NCBI RefSeq assembly: GCF_039543825.1 | Contig: NZ_BAABKM010000001.1 | Span: 541,357 to 605,356, forward strand | Reading direction: 5' to 3' | Source of the DNA: Nocardioides conyzicola | Lineage (GTDB): Bacteria; Actinomycetota; Actinomycetes; Propionibacteriales; Nocardioidaceae | Length of the DNA stretch: 64,000 nucleotides | Shown here: piece by piece, positions 17,289-26,514 of the stretch | Numbering within the stretch: position 1 is the first letter of the stretch | Layout of the letters: every line of letters begins with the position of its first letter | Program-made: the position numbers and the translations under genes | The notes under the pieces: generated by a model | Told to the model about the DNA's origin: nothing | The model's input: the letters and a program-made list of their open reading frames with translations, nothing else | Databases searched by the model: none

Positions 17289-17567
17289 ATGGCGTCCGTG
17301 ACCGAGCACCTGGCTGACCGTGGCATCCCGTCGAACCTGCAGTCGTATGTCTGTCTCGAGGTATTTCGCGGCGAGCGCCCCGTGCTTCTCGTCAGTCGCG
17401 AGGACGGCGACTGGTGTTTCATTTGTGGTGAAGGGCATCCCGACGACCCTGCCTTCTACCGCGTTGCCGGGATCGGCCATCCGGTCGGCGACGATCTCAC
17501 GCTTGCCGAGGTGCTTGACCTCGATGCCGACGAGGAGGCCGAGCGCGCGTTCGTCGGTGGACCTTAG
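17289..17567 (+). CDS. small acidic cassette protein with a CFICG motif
   Basis: The 92-aa protein contains VCLEVFRGERPVLLVSRE, WCFICGEGHPDDPAFYRVAG and an acidic helical tail DLDADEEAERAF. The pattern of conserved VFRGERPVLLVSxE-DGDW-F-CG is one I associate with a widespread family of accessory small proteins of unknown role. Start ATG 17289 is the first in frame after repeat copy 17. Confidence 0.75.
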   Translation: MASVTEHLADRGIPSNLQSYVCLEVFRGERPVLLVSREDGDWCFICGEGHPDDPAFYRVAGIGHPVGDDLTLAEVLDLDADEEAERAFVGGP

Positions 17568-17623
17568 GTCCGTTCGCGCTTGTAGGGGTCTTGGCGAAGA
17601 AGCGCTTTTCTCTGGCCGGCACG

Positions 17624-17672
17624 CCCCCGCTCATCGGCAGTTGCGCTCACCATCAACGGCATGAGCGGACGG
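17624..17672 (+). repeat. cassette repeat, copy 18
   Basis: CCCCCGCTCATCGGCAG, then TTGCGCTCACC, then ATCAACGGCATGAGCGGACG. Confidence 0.85.
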
Positions 17673-17679
17673 GGCTGCT

Positions 17680-17865
17680 TCAGCCGGTCGGCGTCTTCCA
17701 CATAAACGCCCCGATGAGGCTCGCGATTGATCCCGCGAACGCCGCCACAGCACCTGCTCTTCCCGCAGCGCTTCCCGTGTCTACCGCAAGAACCACCACT
17801 GAGCCGAACGCCAAGAGCAGCCCTCCACCGAGGAACAACATTCTTCCCAGTGGCCACGGGCTCAT
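17680..17865 (-). CDS. very small cassette membrane protein
   Basis: The 61-aa protein has two hydrophobic helices (about 9-28 and 36-55). ATG 17865 lies 6 nt after TAGCCT (17877-17872), the leaderless signature. It is bounded by copies 18 and 19. Function unknown. Confidence 0.7.
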   Translation of the reverse strand: MSPWPLGRMLFLGGGLLLAFGSVVVLAVDTGSAAGRAGAVAAFAGSIASLIGAFMWKTPTG

Positions 17866-17887
17866 GGCAGCAGGCTATCCAATCGCC

Positions 17888-17917
17888 CGTCCGCTCATCG
17901 GCATGTGAGTGCGTCGG
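17888..17917 (+). repeat. cassette repeat, copy 19 (short form, right end of array)
   Basis: CGTCCGCTCATCGGCATG joins directly to TGAGTGCGTCGG, missing the centre. It is the last copy; the HNH gene begins to the right. Confidence 0.8.
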
Positions 17918-17927
17918 GACAGTCGGC

Positions 17928-19166
17928 CTAGCACCGGCGGTGGAAGTTGATCCTGCCGTCGGCTTGATGGGTGGTCTCGTACGTCGGGTCGTGGGCTCGG
18001 GCGTGGTGGCGGGGGCAGAGCAGTCCGCCGTTGGCGAGGTCAGTGTTGCCGTCGTCGGCCCAGCGGATCCAGTGATGTCCGTGGCACATCCAGGGTGGCC
18101 AGTCGCACCCGTCGGTGACGCAGCCGCCGTCTCTGATGCCCAGGGCGGTGAGCTGGGCCTTGGTGAAGAACCGTCTGGCACGGCCGACGTCGAGGACCTC
18201 GCTCTTGCCGTTGAGGACGACGGGCAGGATCCGGGCGGTGCACGCGAGACGTCTTACCTGGCTCGGGCTGATCTTCTCGCCGGTGTCGAGGACACCTGCC
18301 TTCTCGAGTCTTCCGGTCAACACGTCGAGATCGATGTGGACCACGATGGTGGCGTCGGCGCCGCCGACCTTGGGCAGGTCCTTCGCACTGATGCGTTCGA
18401 TGAGCTCGGCGAACGCTCTGCCCATCCTCTCGGGACCCGGGCGGCGTTCGATCCCGGCGCCGTGGGTGGCGGCCTGGTGCTTGGGTGCGGCAATCGCCAG
18501 GAGCATCTTCTTGAGCATCGCGGCCTGCACGGTCGGGAGGGTGAACCGGGCGTGGGTCTTGCCGTGGCCGTCGTCGGTCATCGTCAGCCGCATCGCTTGG
18601 GCGGCTTTGGCCTCTTCCTTCTCGAGGAGGTCAGCCTCGTGCTGGTCCGCGAGGTCGGGTGCCACCACTTCGAGGAGGCGGCGGCCGAGGATCCGCAGCG
18701 TCTTGGCGTCGTGCTCGGCTGCCGCCTCGACCAGGTGCCGCTCCGCCCGGATCACCAGGTCCGAGTCGAGATCCTCGGGGAGCTCCTTGGCCGCCCGGAC
18801 GATGACCTGCGCCTGCTCCGGTCGGAGGTCGCCTGCGGCGAGCGCATCGCGGACGACGTCGTGGGTGTCGAGGTCGTAGCCGAGGTGCACCACCCCCGCC
18901 GCAGCCGACCGGGTCATCCGGGTCTGGTGCGCCAACCAGGTCGCGGTCGACGTCGCGCCGACGTCGGTGCCGACCTGGAGCTCGTCGGCGTGCCGGGCAA
19001 CCCGGGACCGGAGCTCCACGACCTGCGCCTCGAGCTTCGTCAGCTCCAGCAGCGTCGACGCTGCTTCGCCAGCGCTCATGGACCACACCGACGCGTCCAC
19101 CACGGCGTCGGCGATGCCGCGCATCCGCGCGGTCGCCGTCGCCACCAGGTGGTGGGGTGTGGTCAT
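17928..19166 (-). CDS. DUF222 / HNH endonuclease domain protein
   Basis: The 412-aa protein has a long helical DUF222 region (about 15-300) and a C-terminal HNH nuclease domain with CVTDGCDWPPWMCHGHHWI, then GNTDLANGGLLCPRHHARAH, giving the metal Cys pairs and catalytic His. Such proteins occur in many copies in actinobacterial genomes; their role is unclear and homing or defence have been proposed. I chose ATG 19166 because TAGTCC lies 10 nt upstream; ATG 19175 and 19187 are in frame. It borders the right end of the cassette array. The 272 bp between it and the next gene contain no gene that I can see. Confidence 0.88.
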   Translation of the reverse strand: MTTPHHLVATATARMRGIADAVVDASVWSMSAGEAASTLLELTKLEAQVVELRSRVARHADELQVGTDVGATSTATWLAHQTRMTRSAAAGVVHLGYDLDTHDVVRDALAAGDLRPEQAQVIVRAAKELPEDLDSDLVIRAERHLVEAAAEHDAKTLRILGRRLLEVVAPDLADQHEADLLEKEEAKAAQAMRLTMTDDGHGKTHARFTLPTVQAAMLKKMLLAIAAPKHQAATHGAGIERRPGPERMGRAFAELIERISAKDLPKVGGADATIVVHIDLDVLTGRLEKAGVLDTGEKISPSQVRRLACTARILPVVLNGKSEVLDVGRARRFFTKAQLTALGIRDGGCVTDGCDWPPWMCHGHHWIRWADDGNTDLANGGLLCPRHHARAHDPTYETTHQADGRINFHRRC

Positions 19167-19438
19167 TGCTGTCATGGGACTAGCCAAGCACTGGCCACCG
19201 ACAGTCAGATGCCTCAGAAGGGCTTATCCACAGGGTTCCAGGTCACGAATAGGTCACGATCGCGGACGATTGTCCAAACCCCTCTCAACCACTGGGGGCT
19301 ACCGGAGGGCCGGGAGGCAACGCCGACCCGAGCCCGCCGTACCCGCATAAATGCCTATCGGCGGCCGACCCAAGCGAACCCGCAGCCAGACCAGTTGGGC
19401 TCGGACATCCGAGAACGCCGCGGCTCCGAATCACCCGT

Positions 19439-21550
19439 ATGGCGACTTCTCTGCGGCGCACTCTCGACGAGGTTCAGCAGGCGCCGTTCGTGGTGGACGT
19501 GCTGCGCAGCGGGGACCGCCTTGCGGCTGCCGCCCGCGCCGAGGACGGACCGGACGCGGTGCGGATGCTGGCAGCGGCGATCCACGAGCCGGACGAGCTG
19601 ACTGCGGTGGCGGCCGTGCACGCCCTGGCCAGGGTCGTCGACGACGGGGCCGACGCCGTCCTGTCCGAGCTGCTGTCGCGCCCGCGACCGTTCCTGCGCG
19701 AGCACGCGAGCTGGGCGCTCGAGTCCCGGCTGCCGCGTCTCGACGCGATCGGGAGGCTGGTCGGCGTCGTCGTGGGTGGCGGGTTCTCCGGCGTCCTCGC
19801 CCAGCGCACGCTCGGACGGTGGGCGGCATCCGCGCCGGAGCAGGTCGCTCTCTCCGTCGAAGGTGCACTGGCCGGGACGGCCGGTCCCGACGTCCGCGGC
19901 CGGCTGGTCGAGACACTCGGCCTGGTACCCGGTCCCCTCCCCGGCCGCGCGCTGCGCGCGCTCGCCGTCGACCCTGACGAGCAGCCTGCGGCACGGCTGG
20001 CCGCCGTCGCCGCCCTCGGTGACCGCCCCGGCGACGCCGCCTCGGTCGCCGTGGTCCGTGGCCTCAGCACGGCTGCCGGAGACCTGGGAACCGTCGCTCG
20101 GCTCGCCGCCATCGACCTGGGGATCGACGCGGTCGAGCAGGGCAGCGCCGGCCACGGCCTGACCGTCGCCCAGCTCTTCCTGCACGCCGACATCGACCGG
20201 GACCTGAGCCGCGCGGGCGCCGGTGACAACGGCGGCGTCGCCACGCTGCTGGTCCGACTGGGCGACGCGCTGGCGACCGAACCCGGCATCGGCCGGGTGC
20301 TGACGCTGTCCCGCGGCACCGTCGGTGCTGCCCTGGACGCACTGGCCCCCGGCGACGGTCACCTCCTGACCCCGGTGCCCCTCCTGAGTGAGGCCGCATC
20401 TGCAGCGCAGGCCTGGCCGTCGCGCATCGCGGCGGAACGCGGGATCCGCCGCGTGCTCCGGACGCACCACGCCGACGTCCTGCACCTGCGGATGGCGGAG
20501 GTGGGCAGCCTGGCCGCGGCCCAGGTGGCCCGGGAGCTGGGCATCCCGGTGGTGTTCACCCTCGCGCCCGACCCGCACGCGGTCGTCCATGCCCTCGACA
20601 TGACGGGCGGCCTGCACCGGGGCAACTTCGGCGCCGAGGACGAACGGGAGCACTACTGGTTCCGGGCCCGCCTCGTGCAGCGACTGGCTGAGGACTCGGC
20701 CCACATCGTCCTCTTCCCCCGGCCCCACCTGCAGGACGACCTGCGCGAGCTGCTCGGCCTCGACGTGGCTGGGAACCCGGGCCGGTTCACGGTGGTGCCG
20801 GAGGGCGTCGACCTGAGGGTCAGTGCTGCGGCAGCGGCCGAGCTGGTCCGGCCCGGACCCCCCGGCCCGGCGCTGGTCGAGCTCGACGCGCTCGTCGCCT
20901 CGTTGCCCGAACACCGCAGGCGGTTGCCGCTGGTCCTGAGCGTGGGGCGCCTGCACCGGGTCAAGGGCATGGCGACCCTGGTCGAGGCGTGGGCCGGCGA
21001 CGCCGAGCTGGCCGAGAGGTGCAACCTGATGATCGTCGGCGGCGACCTGGCCGACCCCTCGTCCGACGAGCGCGAGCAGCTCGACCTCATCGCCGAGGTG
21101 CTCGCGCGGTTCCCGGCGGCGGCTGCCGGCCTGCTGATGCCGGGCCATCGCCCCAACGACGTGGTGGCGGTCTGGATGGCGGCCGCGCAGGCAGGCAGGC
21201 CGGGCGGCAACGGCCCCGGCGGGGCGTACGTGTGCAGCAGCCTCAAGGAGGAGTTCGGCCTGGCGCTCGTGGAGGCCCTGGCCTCCGGACTGGTGGTGGT
21301 GGGGCCGGCAGCCGGCGGCCCAGCCACCTACATCGAGGACGGGGTGACCGGCGTCCTGGTCGACACGCGTCGCCCGGAGGAGGTGGCCCGCGCGCTCTGG
21401 GCGGCGCTCGGCCTCGCGGCCGAGCCTGGCCAGGCGGAACGGATCGACCGGGCAACGCAACGCGTGAGCGCGGATCTCACGGTGCAGGCCATGGCGGCCC
21501 GGTTGAGCGTGATCTACACCGGCGCCGCTCACCCGGTCGGTCGCTCGTGA
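19439..21550 (+). CDS. HEAT-repeat domain fused to GT4 glycosyltransferase
   Basis: The 703-aa protein has an N-terminal alpha-helical repeat domain (about 1-260: AVHALARVVDDGADAVLSEL, LREHASWALESRLPRLDAIG and similar) and a C-terminal GT-B glycosyltransferase. The latter shows VGRLHRVKGMATLVEAW and the donor-site block SSLKEEFGLALVEALASG-L followed by TYIEDGVTGVLVDTRRPEE, as in GT4 enzymes related to sucrose synthases. It should transfer a sugar from a nucleotide donor; the helical part may bind a protein partner or sense something. A GT1 gene follows after 13 nt, probably co-transcribed. Confidence 0.88.
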   Translation: MATSLRRTLDEVQQAPFVVDVLRSGDRLAAAARAEDGPDAVRMLAAAIHEPDELTAVAAVHALARVVDDGADAVLSELLSRPRPFLREHASWALESRLPRLDAIGRLVGVVVGGGFSGVLAQRTLGRWAASAPEQVALSVEGALAGTAGPDVRGRLVETLGLVPGPLPGRALRALAVDPDEQPAARLAAVAALGDRPGDAASVAVVRGLSTAAGDLGTVARLAAIDLGIDAVEQGSAGHGLTVAQLFLHADIDRDLSRAGAGDNGGVATLLVRLGDALATEPGIGRVLTLSRGTVGAALDALAPGDGHLLTPVPLLSEAASAAQAWPSRIAAERGIRRVLRTHHADVLHLRMAEVGSLAAAQVARELGIPVVFTLAPDPHAVVHALDMTGGLHRGNFGAEDEREHYWFRARLVQRLAEDSAHIVLFPRPHLQDDLRELLGLDVAGNPGRFTVVPEGVDLRVSAAAAAELVRPGPPGPALVELDALVASLPEHRRRLPLVLSVGRLHRVKGMATLVEAWAGDAELAERCNLMIVGGDLADPSSDEREQLDLIAEVLARFPAAAAGLLMPGHRPNDVVAVWMAAAQAGRPGGNGPGGAYVCSSLKEEFGLALVEALASGLVVVGPAAGGPATYIEDGVTGVLVDTRRPEEVARALWAALGLAAEPGQAERIDRATQRVSADLTVQAMAARLSVIYTGAAHPVGRS

Positions 21551-21563
21551 CACGGTTGCCGAC

Positions 21564-22850
<1,287 letters not shown>

Positions 22851-22858
22851 CCGCAGAG

Positions 22859-23926
22859 CTAGGAACCCTCGGCGAGCCGGTAGCCGACGCCGCGCACGGT
22901 CTCGACGTACCGCGGCGTGGCGGCGTCGTCACCGAGCTTGCGGCGCAGGTTGGCGATGTGGACCTCGACGGAGCGCTTGTCGGCCTCGTTGACGAAGTAC
23001 GACGTGACGTACTGCTGGCCGCGCATGGTCAGCACCAGGTCGGCCTTGCTGCGCACCCGACGTCCGGTGCTCATCAGCGAGGCGAGCAGGTCGAACTCGG
23101 TGCGGGTCAGGTCCACCGATCCGTTGTTGACCATCACCACGCGGGTCTCGTGGTTGAGGGCCAGGCCGTTGAACCGCATCCAGCCGGTGCCGGGGTCGGC
23201 CTGGACCGCACCGTGCTGAGCGGCCGGCGGCTGCACCGACTGCGGCACGGGGGCCTGCTGCGGCACCGGAGCGGGCTGCGCCACGGGGGCCGGCGGCTGC
23301 ACCGGCTCCGGCGGGGGCTGGTACGCCGGCGCGGCCGGCGCAGGCGCAGGCGCCGGGGCCGGCGGCTGCTGCTGCACGGGCTGGACCGGCGCGGCGGGCT
23401 GGACCGGCGCGGCGGGCTGGACCGGCTGCGGCTGGGACGCGGCGAAGTCGCGCGCGGCAGCGGCGGCCCACGAGGCCGGCGGGGCCGCCGGAGCGGCCGG
23501 CTCGGGCTCGGGCTCGGAGTCGACCCAGCCGTGCGGCCGGTCCATCCGGGCGCGCGGACGGCGCAGCATCGAGTCGGCCCGGGCGCGCAGCTCGCGCGGC
23601 CGGAACGGCTTGACGAGGTAGTCGTCGGCGCCTGCCTCGAAGCCCTGCACCACGTCGATCTCGTCAGCGAGCGCGGTGATCATGATCAGGTAGGTGTTGC
23701 TGAACTCCCGCACCCGCTTGGCCGCGGCGAAGCCGTCCATCCCGGGCATGTTGACGTCGAGCGTCGTGATGAGCGGGTTGTGCTTGCGCACCGCCTCGAC
23801 ACCATCGGTCCCGTTCTCGGTCACCACGGTCGTGAAACCGGACTGGGTGAGGACGATGTCGATGAGATCGCGCACATCGGGGTCGTCCTCGATGATCACT
23901 GCGACCCACTGATTACCCGGCTCCAT
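22859..23926 (-). CDS. OmpR-family response regulator with long Pro/Ala/Gln linker
   Basis: The 355-aa protein has a complete receiver domain (1-120: acidic pocket E13/D14/D15, phosphoacceptor D57, T84, K106) and a winged-helix DNA-binding domain (about 250-352: TRTEFDLLASLMSTGRRV, KRSVEVHIANLRRKLGDD, VETVRGVGYRL). Between them is an unusual low-complexity linker of about 110 residues (135-248) made of PAP, PVQ and QQ units. Typical family members have a linker of 5-20 residues. No histidine kinase gene is adjacent; the nearest is at 40.9 kb. Confidence 0.93.
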   Translation of the reverse strand: MEPGNQWVAVIIEDDPDVRDLIDIVLTQSGFTTVVTENGTDGVEAVRKHNPLITTLDVNMPGMDGFAAAKRVREFSNTYLIMITALADEIDVVQGFEAGADDYLVKPFRPRELRARADSMLRRPRARMDRPHGWVDSEPEPEPAAPAAPPASWAAAAARDFAASQPQPVQPAAPVQPAAPVQPVQQQPPAPAPAPAPAAPAYQPPPEPVQPPAPVAQPAPVPQQAPVPQSVQPPAAQHGAVQADPGTGWMRFNGLALNHETRVVMVNNGSVDLTRTEFDLLASLMSTGRRVRSKADLVLTMRGQQYVTSYFVNEADKRSVEVHIANLRRKLGDDAATPRYVETVRGVGYRLAEGS

Positions 23927-23974
23927 GACCGGCAGCCTAACAACGGCTAGACCGCACGCGTCATCCCCGAACGG

Positions 23975-24994
23975 TCACCATCCGGATGCCGATGCCAGCT
24001 CCATCGCCCGCTCCGGCCAGAACTGGCCGGCGGACGGCCCGCCGTTGCACTCACCGTCGCTCTCACCAGGCGGTTTGACCCACACGTTGGCGTCCTGGTG
24101 CGGCGACGCCGAGGAGGCACCACCCGGCTCGATCCCGAACGCGCGCCCGGGCGGGTTGCACCAGTCCTGGGTCGCCCCGAACCCGTTGCGACCGGTGTCC
24201 ACGACGTAGTGCGCCCCGTCGAGCAGCCCACTGAGCTCCTCGCCGTACTTCTGCTCGTCCTGGTCGGACTGGAAGTTGGAGACGTTGGTGGAGAAGCCAC
24301 GCACGTCGCCGACGCCGGCGTCCTCGAGCAGCGGAGCGAGGTCGGCGGGGTCGATCCAGTGGGAGTGCCCGCCGTCGAGGTACGTCGTGACGCCGGCCGC
24401 GGCCAGCCGGTGCGCAGCGTCGGCGATCAGCCCGACCCGCTCGTCCCGGTCGCCGCACTCGAGCAGTGATGCGAGCCCGTCGGGCTCGACGACGGCGGCC
24501 ACGTCGTCACCCTTGCCCGCTGCGTCGGCGATCTCGCCGACCCAGGGGCCGTACTCGTCGGCGGGCAGCCCGCCGGCCGAGTGCTGGCCGGTGCAGTCGC
24601 GGTCGGGCACCCCGTAGATCACGAAGGTCGGGACCTGACCCGCCTTGTCGGCCGCGGCGACGACCGTGGACACGTAGCCGCCGACCGACCCGCTGGGGTA
24701 CTCCTCCGGCGTCAGCCAGATGCCCTGCGGCACCCCGGCCAGCCGGCTGAACACCTGCTCACGCTCGCTGTCGCCGTCGGACTTCGCGGACTCGGCCGCC
24801 TGCGCCGCCTTGGAGCCCGGGTCGGCGTACTGGTCGTGGTCGGCGTACGGGTTGACGGCCTGCGCGTCCCGGCTCCCCTGCCCCGATCCGGGGTCGGATC
24901 CGGCGGACCCGTCCGAGGAGGAGCAGGCGGTGAGGGCGGCCGAGCCGGCGAGCAGGCACGCGACCAGGAGGCGGGAGGGTGAGCGAAGGGGCAC
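23975..24994 (-). CDS. GH6-family glycoside hydrolase lipoprotein
   Basis: The 339-aa protein has a lipobox LTAC (Cys24), a Gly/Ser/Asp linker, and a GH6 catalytic domain (about 80-335). The catalytic acid is D172 in VVEPDGL, and WVKPPGESDGEC near 305-316 matches the conserved GH6 C-terminal motif. YGVPDRDCTGQHSAGG near 127-142 fits the conserved Asp loop. GH6 enzymes cut beta-1,4-glucans, so this is likely a membrane-anchored endo- or cellobio-hydrolase; a role on the cell's own surface polymer is also possible. No cellulose-binding module is present. Confidence 0.9.
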   Translation of the reverse strand: MPLRSPSRLLVACLLAGSAALTACSSSDGSAGSDPGSGQGSRDAQAVNPYADHDQYADPGSKAAQAAESAKSDGDSEREQVFSRLAGVPQGIWLTPEEYPSGSVGGYVSTVVAAADKAGQVPTFVIYGVPDRDCTGQHSAGGLPADEYGPWVGEIADAAGKGDDVAAVVEPDGLASLLECGDRDERVGLIADAAHRLAAAGVTTYLDGGHSHWIDPADLAPLLEDAGVGDVRGFSTNVSNFQSDQDEQKYGEELSGLLDGAHYVVDTGRNGFGATQDWCNPPGRAFGIEPGGASSASPHQDANVWVKPPGESDGECNGGPSAGQFWPERAMELASASGW

Positions 24995-25029
24995 GCCGCC
25001 ATCATGCCAAGGCGGCGTGCCCCTCCCCG

Positions 25030-26448
25030 TCAGGCCTTGCGGCCGGGGGCGAACAGGCTGGCGATCGCCGCCACGGCCACCGCGCCGGCACCGGTGAGGA
25101 GCGCCGGGCCGATCGCGCCGTCGTACCCGGTCGGGGTGATCTGACCCCCGTTGCCGAGGAAGACCGCGACCAGGACCGCGATGCCGAGCGCGACGCCGAA
25201 CTCCCGGATCGTGGAGTTGGCGGAGCTGGCGATCGCGAAGTCGCTGTCCGGCAGACCATCAAGGACCATCGAGGCGCCCGGGGCGAAGACCAGCCCCATC
25301 CCGACGCCGGCCATGACCAGCGGCACGATGAAGGACGAGTACGACGAGCCGTTCTCGGTGATCACCGCGAACCAGACCAGCGAGACCGTCTGCAGCACGA
25401 GGCCGGTGAGCAGCAGGGCGCGGTAGCCCAGCCGCCCGACGAGGGCGCCGGCGATCGGGGCCACCACCATCGGCGCCGCGGTCCACGGGAGCGTCCGCAG
25501 GCCCGCCTGGAGCGGCGTGTAGCCCTGCACGACCTGCAGGTACTGCGCGAGCAGGAAGACGGTGCCGAACATGCCGAGCGTGAACATCAGGAAGATGACG
25601 TTGGCGACCGTGAACTTCCGGGCGGAGAAGAGCCGCAGCGGGAGCACGGCGTGGGCGCGACCGCGTGCCCACAGGACGTACGCCGGCAGCAGCACGCCGG
25701 CCAGGACCAGCGGGCCGAGCACGCGCGGGTCGCTCCAGCCGTCGTCGTTGCCGTGCACGATGCCCCAGATGCCGAGGAAGACGGCGCCGCCGAGCAGCAG
25801 CACGCCGAAGGGGTCGAGCTTCTGCCAGGCGCCCCGGGACTCCGGGATCGCGACCAGCAGCAGCGGCACCGCCACCAGGGCGACCGGCACGTTGAGCCAG
25901 AAGATCGCCTGCCAGCTGACGCCCTCGACGACCGCGCCGCCGATCACCGGGCCCAGGGCGACGCCGAGGCCGCTCACCCCGCCCCAGATGCCGATGGCGG
26001 CCGCCCGCATGGCGGGCGGCACGGCCGCGGCGAGCAGGGTCAGGGACAGCGGCATGATGGCCGCGGCGCCCAGCCCCTGGACCGCCCGCGCCGCGATCAG
26101 GGCCTCGGAGGAGGTGCTCAGCGCGGAGGCGATCGAGGCCAGCGTGAAGAGGGTGACGCCCGCGAGCATCATCCGGCGCCGGCCGAGCCGGTCGCCGAGG
26201 GTGGCCGCCGGGAGCATGAACGTGGCGAAGGTGAGCGTGTAGGCGTTCAGGAACCACGACAGCTGGCCGACCGAGGAGCCCAGGTCGACCTGGATCACGG
26301 GCAGCGCGCTGGTCATCACCAGGTTGTCGAGGGTGGCCATGAACATCGGCAGGGAGGCCGCCACGATCGCGACCCACACCGGGATGTGGCGACGGCGGAC
26401 CGCTGGCAGGTCCGGGCCTACGACCCGGGGTTCGTCGAGAGTGGTCAT
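25030..26448 (-). CDS. DHA2-type (EmrB/QacA) MFS drug-efflux transporter
   Basis: The 472-aa protein has 14 predicted transmembrane helices, the D-x-x-x-x motif C region and the loop motif LGDRLGRRRMML between helices 2 and 3, and the early TLDNLVMTSALP segment typical of DHA2 proton-drug antiporters. It is divergent from a TetR gene; the 66-bp gap contains a perfect operator-like inverted repeat and a good promoter (TTGACA, 18 nt, TAAGGT), so it is most likely induced by a compound that releases that TetR. Confidence 0.92.
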   Translation of the reverse strand: MTTLDEPRVVGPDLPAVRRRHIPVWVAIVAASLPMFMATLDNLVMTSALPVIQVDLGSSVGQLSWFLNAYTLTFATFMLPAATLGDRLGRRRMMLAGVTLFTLASIASALSTSSEALIAARAVQGLGAAAIMPLSLTLLAAAVPPAMRAAAIGIWGGVSGLGVALGPVIGGAVVEGVSWQAIFWLNVPVALVAVPLLLVAIPESRGAWQKLDPFGVLLLGGAVFLGIWGIVHGNDDGWSDPRVLGPLVLAGVLLPAYVLWARGRAHAVLPLRLFSARKFTVANVIFLMFTLGMFGTVFLLAQYLQVVQGYTPLQAGLRTLPWTAAPMVVAPIAGALVGRLGYRALLLTGLVLQTVSLVWFAVITENGSSYSSFIVPLVMAGVGMGLVFAPGASMVLDGLPDSDFAIASSANSTIREFGVALGIAVLVAVFLGNGGQITPTGYDGAIGPALLTGAGAVAVAAIASLFAPGRKA

Positions 26449-26475
26449 CAGGATCTCCGTAAGAAGGCATTGAAT

Positions 26476-26504
26476 GATTACTTGTTGCTCGACCTTAAGT
26501 AATC
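26476..26504. promoter_or_regulatory. TetR operator and divergent promoter
   Basis: GATTACTT (26476-26483) and AAGTAATC (26497-26504) form a perfect 8-bp inverted repeat with 13 bp between. On the minus strand TTGACA (26521-26516) and TAAGGT, 18 nt apart, form the transporter promoter, and the -10 lies in the right arm. This fits repression of both genes. Confidence 0.72.
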
Positions 26505-26514
26505 GACTGATAAC

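Noticed and set aside
9306..17917. CRISPR array
   Set aside because: The repeats are imperfect hairpins separated by 120-1000 bp gene-containing intervals, not short uniform spacers, and no cas genes are present.
9306..17917. Repeats acting simply as transcription terminators
   Set aside because: They lack T-runs, keep one orientation regardless of gene strand, and some lie upstream of genes on both sides.
9306..17917. Classical integron with linked integrase
   Set aside because: No tyrosine recombinase with the R-H-R-Y pattern is found in the window, and the repeat right ends do not match GTTRRRY.
17928..19166. HNH endonuclease as the enzyme that moves the cassettes
   Set aside because: DUF222/HNH genes are scattered widely in actinobacteria without such arrays; adjacency alone is not evidence.
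17727..19601. 624-codon plus-strand frame opposite the HNH endonuclease gene
   Set aside because: Its composition is that of an antisense shadow, and the minus-strand frame has clear HNH motifs.
22859..23926. Pairing of the response regulator with the histidine kinase at 40.9 kb
   Set aside because: They are 17 kb apart with unrelated genes between; no evidence connects them.
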